This document shows positions 1-6,825 of a stretch of DNA of 14,403 nucleotides, one piece after another. Position 1 is the first letter of the stretch. The number at the start of each line of letters is the position of its first letter. Origin of the DNA: CAYXBG01 sp964463145 (GTDB lineage Bacteria; Acidobacteriota; UBA6911; RPQK01; CBDAPI01); contig CAYXBG010000042.1 of NCBI GenBank assembly GCA_964463145.1, forward strand, positions 1 through 14,403. The letters run 5' to 3'. Made by a program: the position numbers and the translations under genes. Under the pieces are notes generated by a model. That model was not told where the DNA came from. It was given only the letters and a program-made list of their open reading frames with translations, and searched no databases.

Positions 1-457
1 GTAACGAAGTCTGATCGGTCAAGCCTCTATAAGAGGCTTTCCCCTTTCTAGGTTTCAGCGAAGTGGCCCCAACAAGAATCGAAGTGGCCGCATCTTCAAC
101 ACTTACAACTGAACTCTTGCGCGGTTTAGCCTTGCCCATCCGCCTGATCGTTTTTTTCCTGGCTTTCCGAGGTTTTGAAGGTGCTTTTTTGCTCTTCTTC
201 TCCTTGGCTTTCTTGGCCCGCATTTCCTCTTCTTGCTGATGCTCGACCTGAAGCTGCAGGCGGCGGCGAATCCGATTGGCTATATCCTGGTCTACCGTGG
301 TATCTGGGGAGGCAACCCACACCCCAATTTTCTTCAACTCGGAGATTACATATGTATCTAGAAGGTCAAATTCAGAGGAGAGATCTTTAACCTTGATGGG
401 TACCACAGCATCTATTGCGACCTTTTCTGCATCTACCATTTCTTCTGTTCCGCTCAC
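1..457 (-). CDS. infB: Translation initiation factor IF-2, N-terminal part (runs off window start)
   Basis: IF-2 is the GTPase that places initiator fMet-tRNA on the 30S subunit. Only about 152 N-terminal codons are here; the frame stays open to base 1 and the GTPase domain lies outside. Residues about 21-65 resemble the IF2_N fold (VKDLSSEFDLLDTYVISELK, then a V-x-S-P-D-T-T-V turn and an Arg-rich helix). A long Lys/Arg-rich charged linker follows, as usual between IF2_N and the G domain. I chose the GTG at 457-455: a GAGGCGG Shine-Dalgarno-like stretch lies about 8 nt upstream, inside the end of nusA, and the gap to the nusA stop is 2 nt. The ATG at 439 is an alternative with a weaker ribosome site. 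Its position directly after nusA supports the call, and translational coupling is likely. The identity is firm from context and the N domain, although the catalytic domain is not visible. Confidence 0.85.
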   Translation of the reverse strand, partial: MSGTEEMVDAEKVAIDAVVPIKVKDLSSEFDLLDTYVISELKKIGVWVASPDTTVDQDIANRIRRRLQLQVEHQQEEEMRAKKAKEKKSKKAPSKPRKARKKTIRRMGKAKPRKSSVVSVEDAATSILVGATSLKPRKGKASYRGLTDQTSL

Positions 458-459
458 TT

Positions 460-1830
460 TTAATCCGCCTCTTGCTTTGTTGGAGTCTCGCCAAGTTCGC
501 CAGTTAAATCGGCAGGAAGCTCTTCGGCAACACTCGACTCAGACTCTGTAGACTTTACATTTGCCTGGGATAAGTAAGCTTCCTCCACGACTGTGCGAAG
601 CTTTTCAATCGTTTTTAACCCGAGACCTGGAATTTCCTGCAGCTCCTCCATAGAGGCGGCGAGCAATTTTTCCGCCGTTCCAACACCAACCTCGATCAAC
701 CGCTCCTTTGTTTTCTCACCAATACCATCAATGTCTTCGATCAAAAGTCCTGTTTCCAACCCTGATAATTGCTCCATCTGATGGAGGATCTCAAGTTTCT
801 TATCCTCCTCACTCTTGATGTTAATCTCCCAGCCCAAAAGCTTAGAGGCCAGTCGAACATTTTGACCTTTCTTGCCAATTGCCAGAGATAGTTGGTCTTC
901 AGGCACAACAACCTCGATGACCTGGGCAACGGGATCCGTGATTAGAACCTTAGAAAGCTTGGCCGGGTTTAGAGCATTATTCGTGTATTCGACAATGTCG
1001 TCCGAATACTGAATGATATCGATTTTCTCCCCTTTGAGATCCCTGATCACCGCATTTATACGACTGCCTTTCATACCCACACAGGCCCCTACAGGATCTA
1101 CCATGTTATCAGTGCTGGAAACAGCCACCTTGGCTCGCTCTCCACCTTCCCGTACAACGTTTTTAATCACTACGGTTCCGTCGTAGACCTCTGGAATTTC
1201 TGACTCAAACAGACGAATCAGTAAACTGGGGTCAGCTCTCGAAACGACGAGTTGAGGTCCTTTGGAGAGTCTGTGCACCTTTATGATGACTGCGCGAACA
1301 CGATCTCCCTGTTTATATATCTCCTCACGAGATTGTTCCGGCAGTGGTAGGATCGCCTCAGTTCTTCCTATATCCAGTATCAGATCTCTGCCCTCGAAAC
1401 GCCTTACTATCCCGTTTACAATCTGTCCAACCTGGCCAGAGAATTCCTCAAATACAATTTCACGCTCCGCCTCCCGGACCTTCTGTGTAATGACCTGTTT
1501 AGCAGTCTGGGCAGCTATTCGTCCTAGCTCCAAAGTTGGCTTCGGTAGTTCGATATACTCCCCAACCTGAAAAGTGTCATCTACATCCAGTGCCTCGGCA
1601 AGAGACATCTCGGTAGCATCATCCTCAACCGTCTCAACAATCCTCTTAACCGCAAATACCTCAATCAATCCAGTCTGGGGATCGAATCTCCCCTGCAGAT
1701 CTTCCTCGGTTTTAAAAAATCGTCGTGCGGCTGCAGCCATTGCATCCTCCAAGGCTTCTTGGATTAGCTGTGGCTCAATACCCTTCTCCCGACCGATTTG
1801 TTCGATTGTCTGGCTTAATGCATTCGCCAT
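460..1830 (-). CDS. nusA: Transcription termination/antitermination factor NusA
   Basis: NusA binds RNA polymerase and nascent RNA and controls pausing, termination and antitermination. The 456 residues show the expected order: an RNAP-binding N domain (about 1-125, start ANALSQTIEQIGREKGIEP); an S1 domain (about 130-200, FSGQVGQIVNGIVRRF); KH1 with the loop GMKGSR (252-257); KH2 with AIGKKGQNVRLA (317-328); a helix-hairpin-helix region (about 360-425, IDGIGEKTKERLIEVG and EIPGLGLKTIEKL); and an acidic tail. The length lies between Bacillus (about 370) and E. coli (495) forms, because one HhH-type repeat unit and a tail follow KH2. The ATG is preceded by a purine-rich GAAGAAG stretch. It lies 32 nt after rimP and 2 nt before infB, so the three genes are almost certainly cotranscribed. 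No ylxR gene sits between nusA and infB. Confidence 0.97.
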   Translation of the reverse strand: MANALSQTIEQIGREKGIEPQLIQEALEDAMAAAARRFFKTEEDLQGRFDPQTGLIEVFAVKRIVETVEDDATEMSLAEALDVDDTFQVGEYIELPKPTLELGRIAAQTAKQVITQKVREAEREIVFEEFSGQVGQIVNGIVRRFEGRDLILDIGRTEAILPLPEQSREEIYKQGDRVRAVIIKVHRLSKGPQLVVSRADPSLLIRLFESEIPEVYDGTVVIKNVVREGGERAKVAVSSTDNMVDPVGACVGMKGSRINAVIRDLKGEKIDIIQYSDDIVEYTNNALNPAKLSKVLITDPVAQVIEVVVPEDQLSLAIGKKGQNVRLASKLLGWEINIKSEEDKKLEILHQMEQLSGLETGLLIEDIDGIGEKTKERLIEVGVGTAEKLLAASMEELQEIPGLGLKTIEKLRTVVEEAYLSQANVKSTESESSVAEELPADLTGELGETPTKQEAD

Positions 1831-1862
1831 TGTTCAGTCTTCTTCCTCAATCAATTTGTACT

Positions 1863-2324
1863 TCAAAATTGGTAGACCAGATTAGCTCTGGCAACCAGGT
1901 CAATAGGGATACGGTGTGTTTGATTGTCACACTCTATCTCAACAACCTTTTCGGCTATCCCCTGTAACATGCCGCAGAAATTGTGCCGTTCGTCTACTTT
2001 CTGAGAGGTCCTAATTTTTATTTCCTGGCCCGCAAATCTCTCATAATCGCTAGCCTTGCACAGCGGTCTCTCAAGGCCTGGTGAGGAGACTTCCAAGGTA
2101 TAGTGGTGTGGAATCAAATCTTCTACATCAAGCAAAGTACTCACCTTCCTGCTTACACGCTGACAATCTGAGATGCCAACTCCACCATCCTTATCGATAT
2201 AAATCCTCAATACTGAAGAACTTCCCCGGTCTAAGAACTGCACGCATACTAGCTCGTACCCATCGACCTCCACGGGGCTCTCAAGCAACCGTTGCACGCT
2301 TTCTTCAACGTTTTCATTAGCCAT
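1863..2324 (-). CDS. rimP: Ribosome maturation factor RimP
   Basis: RimP assists late assembly of the 30S subunit. The protein of about 153 residues has the family's two-domain layout. The N-terminal alpha/beta domain includes VDGYELVCVQF and LRIYIDKDGGVGISDCQRVSRKV, the latter matching the RimP signature (RIYID..GG-I-.DC-.-SR). The linker/C-domain includes DYTLEVSSPG-type residues (HHYTLEVSSPGLERPL) and a small SH3-like C-terminal domain. I chose the ATG at 2324 because family proteins begin close to the first helix (NVEESVQRLL). An in-frame ATG at 2360 would add 12 residues read through a perfect hairpin, which is unlikely. The chosen start has no Shine-Dalgarno sequence: the bases before it are the T-rich tail of a terminator-like hairpin. 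It is first gene of the rimP-nusA-infB unit, with its own likely promoter at 2378-2407. Confidence 0.95.
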   Translation of the reverse strand: MANENVEESVQRLLESPVEVDGYELVCVQFLDRGSSSVLRIYIDKDGGVGISDCQRVSRKVSTLLDVEDLIPHHYTLEVSSPGLERPLCKASDYERFAGQEIKIRTSQKVDERHNFCGMLQGIAEKVVEIECDNQTHRIPIDLVARANLVYQF

Positions 2325-2334
2325 AAAACAAAAA

Positions 2335-2352
2335 AGTGGGCCTAGGCCCACT
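2335..2352 (-). terminator. Perfect palindrome plus U-tract just upstream of rimP (terminator or attenuator)
   Basis: AGTGGGCCTAGGCCCACT is an 18-bp perfect, GC-rich palindrome. Read on the minus strand it is followed at once by TTTTTTGTTTT and then the rimP ATG. The shape is that of a rho-independent terminator on the rimP strand. It ends the upstream M16-like gene, or attenuates rimP-nusA-infB transcripts started at the promoter at 2378-2407, or both. In RNA a loop of about 4 nt would leave a 7-bp stem. The opposite strand has no T-tract, so the signal is directional. Confidence 0.7.
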
Positions 2353-2377
2353 GATCTCATACACCAGCTTAGACTTC

Positions 2378-2407
2378 AGTATATTGCAGAAAGAGGGTTT
2401 ATTTCAA
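2378..2407 (-). promoter_or_regulatory. Putative sigma70-type promoter for rimP-nusA-infB
   Basis: On the minus strand, TTGAAA (2407-2402) and TATACT (2383-2378) are separated by 18 bp. Each differs from the consensus hexamer at one or two positions. The -35 box overlaps the last codons and stop of the M16-like gene. A start near 2371 would give a short leader of about 47 nt carrying the 2335-2352 hairpin. This is inferred from motif match and spacing only. Confidence 0.5.
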
Positions 2408-3805
2408 GATCTCAACGGGCCCAAATAGCCTTAGGACCGGCTCTATTTCCTGTGCTGGACCAGCACTGACAAGAAGTAGGCTTTCAGCGAGGAGGAACTC
2501 TCGGGCCACACTACTCACATGCCGAGGGTGTACCCGGTCCAGTCTGAGGCCATAATGCATTATGTGGCTGAGCCCCATGCCATAAAGGTTGGCACCTAAA
2601 ATTCTAGCTACTCTTCCTTGTGGCAGACCAAAAGGCTGTCGGAACTGGAGAAATGCCAATTCTTTTGCTTCTTTATAAAGATCCAGGTCAATCTCATCGT
2701 TCCTCAACCGGTCTAAAGATTGTTCAACTTTCCTTATGTAGTCACCTAGCTCTCGATTGGGAACTTGCAGATTAACCTGAAAAAGGCCGGGCATTTTCAT
2801 GGCTTTAAATCCTGCAGATCCTCTAATTTGGGCAGAATCCTCAACCTCTTGCGCCCAGTCGGTCATACTGAGAGTTAAGTATTGCTCTAAAACCTCGAGT
2901 GGATAGCACTCTCGATCACCTATGGCCGCAGCGGTAGTCCCAAATCGTAGGACTGTCTCAGATCCCGGCGTATCTATGAGAATGACTCGGCGTCCTGCAG
3001 GGGGGCGAGCTCGACGAAAAGTGAAGGGCATACTATCTGACCGAACCCACCCCCCCCAGGGTCGTCCCATCCCTAGGAATAATCGATTGTCGGCGTCAGT
3101 ATATGCTACCGCCAATTGCGCGTTATTGGGCATGAGAAGTCTACTGTACTGAATTTTTATGTCGGTCAGAGTGATTCTTTCAAGCGTCTCGGAGTTTCCT
3201 TCTATCGACCGACCGTAGGGATTGCCTAGAAAAACTTCTCTGCGAAGAATTTCTTGTGTGACACGACTGGTGTTATCGGCTCCATTCAAAAACTCAGCTA
3301 CACGTTTTTTCTCCTGCGTTAGCACCTCTAAACTGAGTTTCGGGCGCACAATTCTTTCTGCTAGAGCTGTGAGAGCATCCGTAAGACGTGCGGTTTCAGC
3401 ATAGCCCGTGAAAAAAATAGCATCCCACTCCACCTTGGCTTCTATATGGGCGCCCATTCCATCAAGATCCCTATCAAGTAAAGCTGCATTCCTACGAGTC
3501 GTATCACCCCGCAGAAGCATCTGGGCCATAAGGTTTGTCGTGCCCCATTTCTCCGAAGGATCAAATGCGGCACCATTTTTAATCATTAGACCGAAATGGA
3601 CCGTTCCCGGTTCTCCAGGAGGTAGAAAGAAGACTTCCATGCCATTCAGAAGAGCCTTTTTTCGAACATCCGAAGGTTTCAGCTGAGCGTAAATTGTATT
3701 TAGATGGGCAAGGAGCACCAACAACGGCATCATCATCGAGAGTCGGTTGGTTAGAATCTGGAAAGTATTTATCATCGCGCAAGTGATCCTATGATCATTT
3801 TGCAT
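2399..3805 (-). CDS. Exported M16 (insulinase-like) family protein, probably non-catalytic
   Basis: The protein resembles bacterial M16B zinc peptidases (PqqL/mitochondrial processing peptidase type), with two alpha/beta halves. The first half runs about 45-250 (NGMEVFF, IKNGAAFDPSEKWGTTNLMAQMLLRG, then a LDGMGAHIEAKVEWDAIFF strand). The second runs about 255-468 (VILIDTPGSETVLRFGT, then helices). Family members carry HxxEH in the helix aligned with residues 91-95. Here this reads NLMAQ, so both histidines and the glutamate are gone and zinc hydrolysis is not expected. A signal peptide is visible: a hydrophobic run around residues 24-40 ending in YA before QLKP. The start is uncertain. The ATG at 3805 is the longest frame, but the ATG at 3775 gives a more normal signal peptide. 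No active M16 partner lies next to it in this window, unlike the common tandem pairs. It is followed 38 bp downstream of its stop by the rimP leader hairpin. Confidence 0.8.
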   Translation of the reverse strand: MQNDHRITCAMINTFQILTNRLSMMMPLLVLLAHLNTIYAQLKPSDVRKKALLNGMEVFFLPPGEPGTVHFGLMIKNGAAFDPSEKWGTTNLMAQMLLRGDTTRRNAALLDRDLDGMGAHIEAKVEWDAIFFTGYAETARLTDALTALAERIVRPKLSLEVLTQEKKRVAEFLNGADNTSRVTQEILRREVFLGNPYGRSIEGNSETLERITLTDIKIQYSRLLMPNNAQLAVAYTDADNRLFLGMGRPWGGWVRSDSMPFTFRRARPPAGRRVILIDTPGSETVLRFGTTAAAIGDRECYPLEVLEQYLTLSMTDWAQEVEDSAQIRGSAGFKAMKMPGLFQVNLQVPNRELGDYIRKVEQSLDRLRNDEIDLDLYKEAKELAFLQFRQPFGLPQGRVARILGANLYGMGLSHIMHYGLRLDRVHPRHVSSVAREFLLAESLLLVSAGPAQEIEPVLRLFGPVEILK

Positions 3806-3927
3806 TCTATCAAAATCTCTTGTTTACTAGGCTGAGGCAGGATGACGTTGCAAGGTCTTTGTTCTTCGTTCCCGCAACCATAAACACTAACACGTTCTCC
3901 GAACAACTAAGAAAATAGTCCGATATC

Positions 3928-4425
3928 ATGTTTGAGGCAACTGGACCAAAATTCTCAAGGTTTCATCTCAAAGTAGTTTTAATTACCGGCTGCCTTTTGG
4001 GAGTGAGTCTCGGCGTAGTTATTTACCTTAATCAAAACACCCAGGAGAACCACACACCACTCAGAGGGATCGCACGTGCACAAGACAATGATTTTTTGCG
4101 CTACTCACCCCTCATCCCAATAGAGAGCAACATCAAAATGGGTAAAAGCTTCAGCGGAAAGCGTACCGTTATCTTTGCCGGGGCCGTGACCAACAACAGT
4201 GAAAGAGCACTGGATGTCATAGAGGTCAAACTCACTCTCTTCAATGCAAACGAACCAGTCTTTGGAACGATACGGACTCCAATTCGGCCAGGACGTTACA
4301 CTCCCCCCATTGATCCGGGAGAGACAAGAGGTTTCACCCTTTACCTAGAGCAATTTCCCCGCACCTGGTTGGCTAGTCGAGCTGAAATAGCCTTGAACGG
4401 ATTACGCCTGGCTACGGTAGAGTAG
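3928..4425 (+). CDS. Membrane-anchored small protein, DUF2393/FxLYD-like
   Basis: The function is unknown. The 165 residues comprise a short basic N terminus, one transmembrane segment (about 14-33, KVVLITGCLLGVSLGVVIYL), a spacer rich in polar residues, and a C-terminal beta-sandwich-like domain (about 70-165). That domain has VIFAGAVTNNSERALDVIEV, a G-x-V-x-N motif typical of FxLYD/DUF2393-type domains. It also has a PPIDPGETRGFTLYLEQFP stretch matching the closing strands of that fold. The domain would lie outside the cytoplasmic membrane. The ATG is the first possible start, since an in-frame TAG lies four codons upstream; no clear Shine-Dalgarno is seen. The gene stands alone, divergent from the M16-like gene (122 bp apart) and convergent with the SPL-like gene (59 bp apart). 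Family assignment is from remembered motif pattern only. Confidence 0.65.
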   Translation: MFEATGPKFSRFHLKVVLITGCLLGVSLGVVIYLNQNTQENHTPLRGIARAQDNDFLRYSPLIPIESNIKMGKSFSGKRTVIFAGAVTNNSERALDVIEVKLTLFNANEPVFGTIRTPIRPGRYTPPIDPGETRGFTLYLEQFPRTWLASRAEIALNGLRLATVE

Positions 4426-4484
4426 CCGAGAGCCAAGTTGATTCAGCCCTAAATCACCGATGCTCGCTTCCTGCTAGAAGTTGT

Positions 4485-5597
4485 TTATTGAAAGCCGGCT
4501 GTAACTGAATCCCCTATCTCTATATCGGTGAGTGGAGCTGTATTAAAAATCCGACTCCATACCTCAGGCCTCTCCATACAAGCATAAATACCAAGGTCAG
4601 AGGATCCATACTGGCGAACCCAACCAAACACTCGTTCGTACATGATTCGTCGGATCGACTTCGTATAACGCAGCTTCCCATCAGGACAGGGCACCAACTC
4701 ACCAGTGGGCAAAGTGCTTCCCGGGAAACGGCGAAGAATTGTTTTACGGAGATCAGATGTCATTCTCAAGGCCCCGATCGACACCCAAGCTAGAGAAGAA
4801 GGAGAAAAGCAGCCAAAAACTTCCCGGATAAGCTCCTCATAATCGTGCTCCCAATCCGAGTAATACACGATCGGATCAAAGTGAAATCCTACTCGGTAAC
4901 CCGCTTCTACGCACCTCTGTGCGGCTAGCAGCCTTTCGTCTATGGTTGCTGTTTTGTGTTCTTCCCGAGACTGAATATAACGAGTATTCATGGACCAGCT
5001 CACGACAGTTCTTCCTTCGTGGGGAAGTCCCAGAAGATGTTCAACACAATTGGATTTCGTCTTGAACTCTAAAACGGCATTACTCTGTTGTGCAAAAAAC
5101 TCTACAAGAGGGCGACTACTCTCAGTCAGGGGATCAAGCGCCAGACTATCAGCAAGTTCTCCAGTGCCAATTCTGTAGAAATTTTGTTTATTCTCTCGCA
5201 GTAAGCCTGACAACTCCTCCAAAAGATCCTCGATGTTTGCATATACAACCATCAAGGGAAAATTGAGATGAGTCTGTAGATAACAATAACTGCATTCCAT
5301 ATGGCAGTTACTAGCCAGATTGACCACGAAATAATTGCAACAGACGTTCCGACGCCCTCCTTGTACCTGACTAGCCGGGCACGGCTTGAAAAAGGTGCCT
5401 TGATGTTTAGCTATTAGGAGGGACCGCTTACCTGTGGGGATAGGCAGTTCTCGCCTCCGTGGAGATCTGCGGAGTTCTCGAGAATCTCGGACATGAAAAA
5501 CTTCGACCCCTGGAAGCTTACCCAAAACCGTCCGTGTTAATTGACAATCACGTACGGCCTCTTCAATAAAAATCTGATCAGGTCGATAAAAAATCAT
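4485..5597 (-). CDS. Radical SAM protein of the spore photoproduct lyase-like (SPL/SplB) family
   Basis: Spore photoproduct lyase uses a 4Fe-4S cluster and S-adenosylmethionine to reverse a thymine dimer; this 370-residue relative is full length. C98-x3-C102-x2-C105 followed by YLQ (CHMECSYCYLQ) is the radical SAM cluster motif in the form seen in SplB. Tyr104 and Tyr106 match the radical-relay tyrosines. The segment YRIGTGELADSLALDPLT (141-158) aligns without gaps to the SplB stretch holding its hydrogen-donor Cys141, but here that residue is Glu147. Extra cysteines occur upstream (KPCP at 71-74, VCCNYF at 85-90). The protein therefore belongs to an SPL-like, non-sporulation branch and probably does not do the classic reaction. 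The ATG at 5597 fits the family start; the ribosome site is weak. It lies 31 bp after the ParB-like gene, in one likely transcript. A DNA-repair role is inference. Confidence 0.85.
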   Translation of the reverse strand: MIFYRPDQIFIEEAVRDCQLTRTVLGKLPGVEVFHVRDSRELRRSPRRRELPIPTGKRSLLIAKHQGTFFKPCPASQVQGGRRNVCCNYFVVNLASNCHMECSYCYLQTHLNFPLMVVYANIEDLLEELSGLLRENKQNFYRIGTGELADSLALDPLTESSRPLVEFFAQQSNAVLEFKTKSNCVEHLLGLPHEGRTVVSWSMNTRYIQSREEHKTATIDERLLAAQRCVEAGYRVGFHFDPIVYYSDWEHDYEELIREVFGCFSPSSLAWVSIGALRMTSDLRKTILRRFPGSTLPTGELVPCPDGKLRYTKSIRRIMYERVFGWVRQYGSSDLGIYACMERPEVWSRIFNTAPLTDIEIGDSVTAGFQ

Positions 5598-5628
5598 TTG
5601 TATGAAACCACTTACCAGAGTAACTCAG

Positions 5629-6675
5629 TCAGAGCAACTCGAAAATGCTTCTTAGGCCTGGCTGGCGAGAGATTCGCAGTAGTTCATGGGCAATGCCCTC
5701 AAGCTGGGCAGCTCCGGTCATTGAGAAGCGAACATCTATTTCCCCTCCCTCAAAGAATTCGGGTGGATAGAAATTTACTCCACTGGGGATATCCAACCCC
5801 TCAACTTCACGCTGGTAAGCCCCCCTCATTGCCTCGAGCTCAGGACGATTCAGTTTCTGCAACCTTTTCAAAATCTCCTCAACCAACAAGCCCGGGTTCG
5901 ATTTCTTGTTCTCAACCAAATCTGCACAGCCACTAGATTTCCACAATTTTTCCACAGTACATTTATGTCCCTCTTCCCTTGATAATCTTTCTCTCAAATC
6001 ATCCAAAACTTTCAGCAATTCTCTCTGCTGGCTACGGGTAGTCCGGAAATATTCTAAAACCTGCATGTAAATAGCTCTCTCTTTTGGCGACCAACGTGCA
6101 AGTGCCAAGGCTGTATTGATCGAGATCAAATCCAGCCGATCTCGTAATTCCTCCGACAATTTTGATATTGCAAGATAGCGGGAACAATGGAATCGATCTG
6201 GTCTTATGCCAAGCAATTCCAGATAATCCCTAACAAGTTCTTCCTGACTGACTCCGAAATTCTCGCAGAGCTTAGCTACTGCTGTAGCTTTTTCAAAATC
6301 GGACAGAGGTTTACCGCACACATTCTCTGCAATAGCCATCTCGAACAACTCTCGGGATTCCACATTTCCAATAATTCTCGCGGGAATTGTCCTGATGGCC
6401 AAATTTTTCGCAACACGGTAACGACGAAAACCGCAAATAATACGATATCGTCCTTCCCTGGTTGTCTGCAAAGTCAAGGGTACAAGTACTCCATAGCGAC
6501 GGATCGACTTCAAAAGAATGGGAGATGAAGAGGAATTAGACCGCATGGAAAAAGTCCGATCTTCATACTGAATTTCTTTAGTTTCTACTGGCTGAAATAT
6601 TAAATCTGGCTCGTTCATGAGGGGTTTCTGTATCCTCCGTTCAGAATGTCTCGTAGAGATATCCTCAGAGAGCAC
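5629..6675 (-). CDS. ParB/Srx-fold protein, partner gene of the SPL-like radical SAM
   Basis: This 348-residue protein has a ParB N-terminal (CTPase-fold) domain at about 30-120. Visible are the helix and GVLVPL turn (62-67), the GRYRIICGFRRYRVAK segment (75-90, corresponding to the ParB GERRxRA nucleotide box), and AENVCGKPLSDFEKA (116-130, the ENxxRxxLxPxE box). Two canonical positions differ: GFRR for GERR and Gly for Arg after EN. An HTH-like region follows (about 125-200, AVAKLCENFGVSQEELV), then a helical C-terminal part unlike the ParB dimer domain. Canonical ParB sits beside parA near the origin; no parA is here, so chromosome segregation is unlikely. The GTG at 6675 has GAGGA 9 nt upstream. 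The ATG at 6618 (MNEPDLIF) is a plausible alternative start with a GGAGG 15 nt away. It is first gene of the two-gene unit and is divergent from the TPR gene. Confidence 0.75.
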   Translation of the reverse strand: MLSEDISTRHSERRIQKPLMNEPDLIFQPVETKEIQYEDRTFSMRSNSSSSPILLKSIRRYGVLVPLTLQTTREGRYRIICGFRRYRVAKNLAIRTIPARIIGNVESRELFEMAIAENVCGKPLSDFEKATAVAKLCENFGVSQEELVRDYLELLGIRPDRFHCSRYLAISKLSEELRDRLDLISINTALALARWSPKERAIYMQVLEYFRTTRSQQRELLKVLDDLRERLSREEGHKCTVEKLWKSSGCADLVENKKSNPGLLVEEILKRLQKLNRPELEAMRGAYQREVEGLDIPSGVNFYPPEFFEGGEIDVRFSMTGAAQLEGIAHELLRISRQPGLRSIFELL

Positions 6676-6808
6676 TGGAAAGAATCCTCATGAAAAACTA
6701 TAATTCGGCTCTTATCTGTGCTTGACTTTTTGAGGCAGGCCCTGTTCAGTACGTCAAAAGGTTTTTTCTGAGTTTGCATAAATACCTGACTATATGAGAA
6801 ATAAGTGA

Positions 6809-6823
6809 GGAGGTCCTGAGGAG
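6809..6823 (+). promoter_or_regulatory. Double Shine-Dalgarno site of the TPR gene
   Basis: GGAGGT (6809-6814) lies 11 nt before the ATG at 6826, and a second GAGGAG (6818-6823) lies 2 nt before it. Together they fix the start of the TPR gene and are the strongest ribosome-binding signal in the window. The protein may be made at high level. Confidence 0.6.
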
Positions 6824-6825
6824 AC

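Noticed and set aside
3985..3996. Possible lipobox (I-T-G-C22) in the DUF2393-like protein
   Set aside because: The hydrophobic stretch continues well past the Cys, which fits a transmembrane anchor rather than a cleaved lipoprotein signal.
6652..6690. Eight-codon ATG reading frame overlapping the ParB-like GTG start (possible leader peptide)
   Set aside because: It is too short and lacks codon bias or runs of regulatory codons; its ATG overlaps the Shine-Dalgarno of the GTG, so it is likely coincidental.
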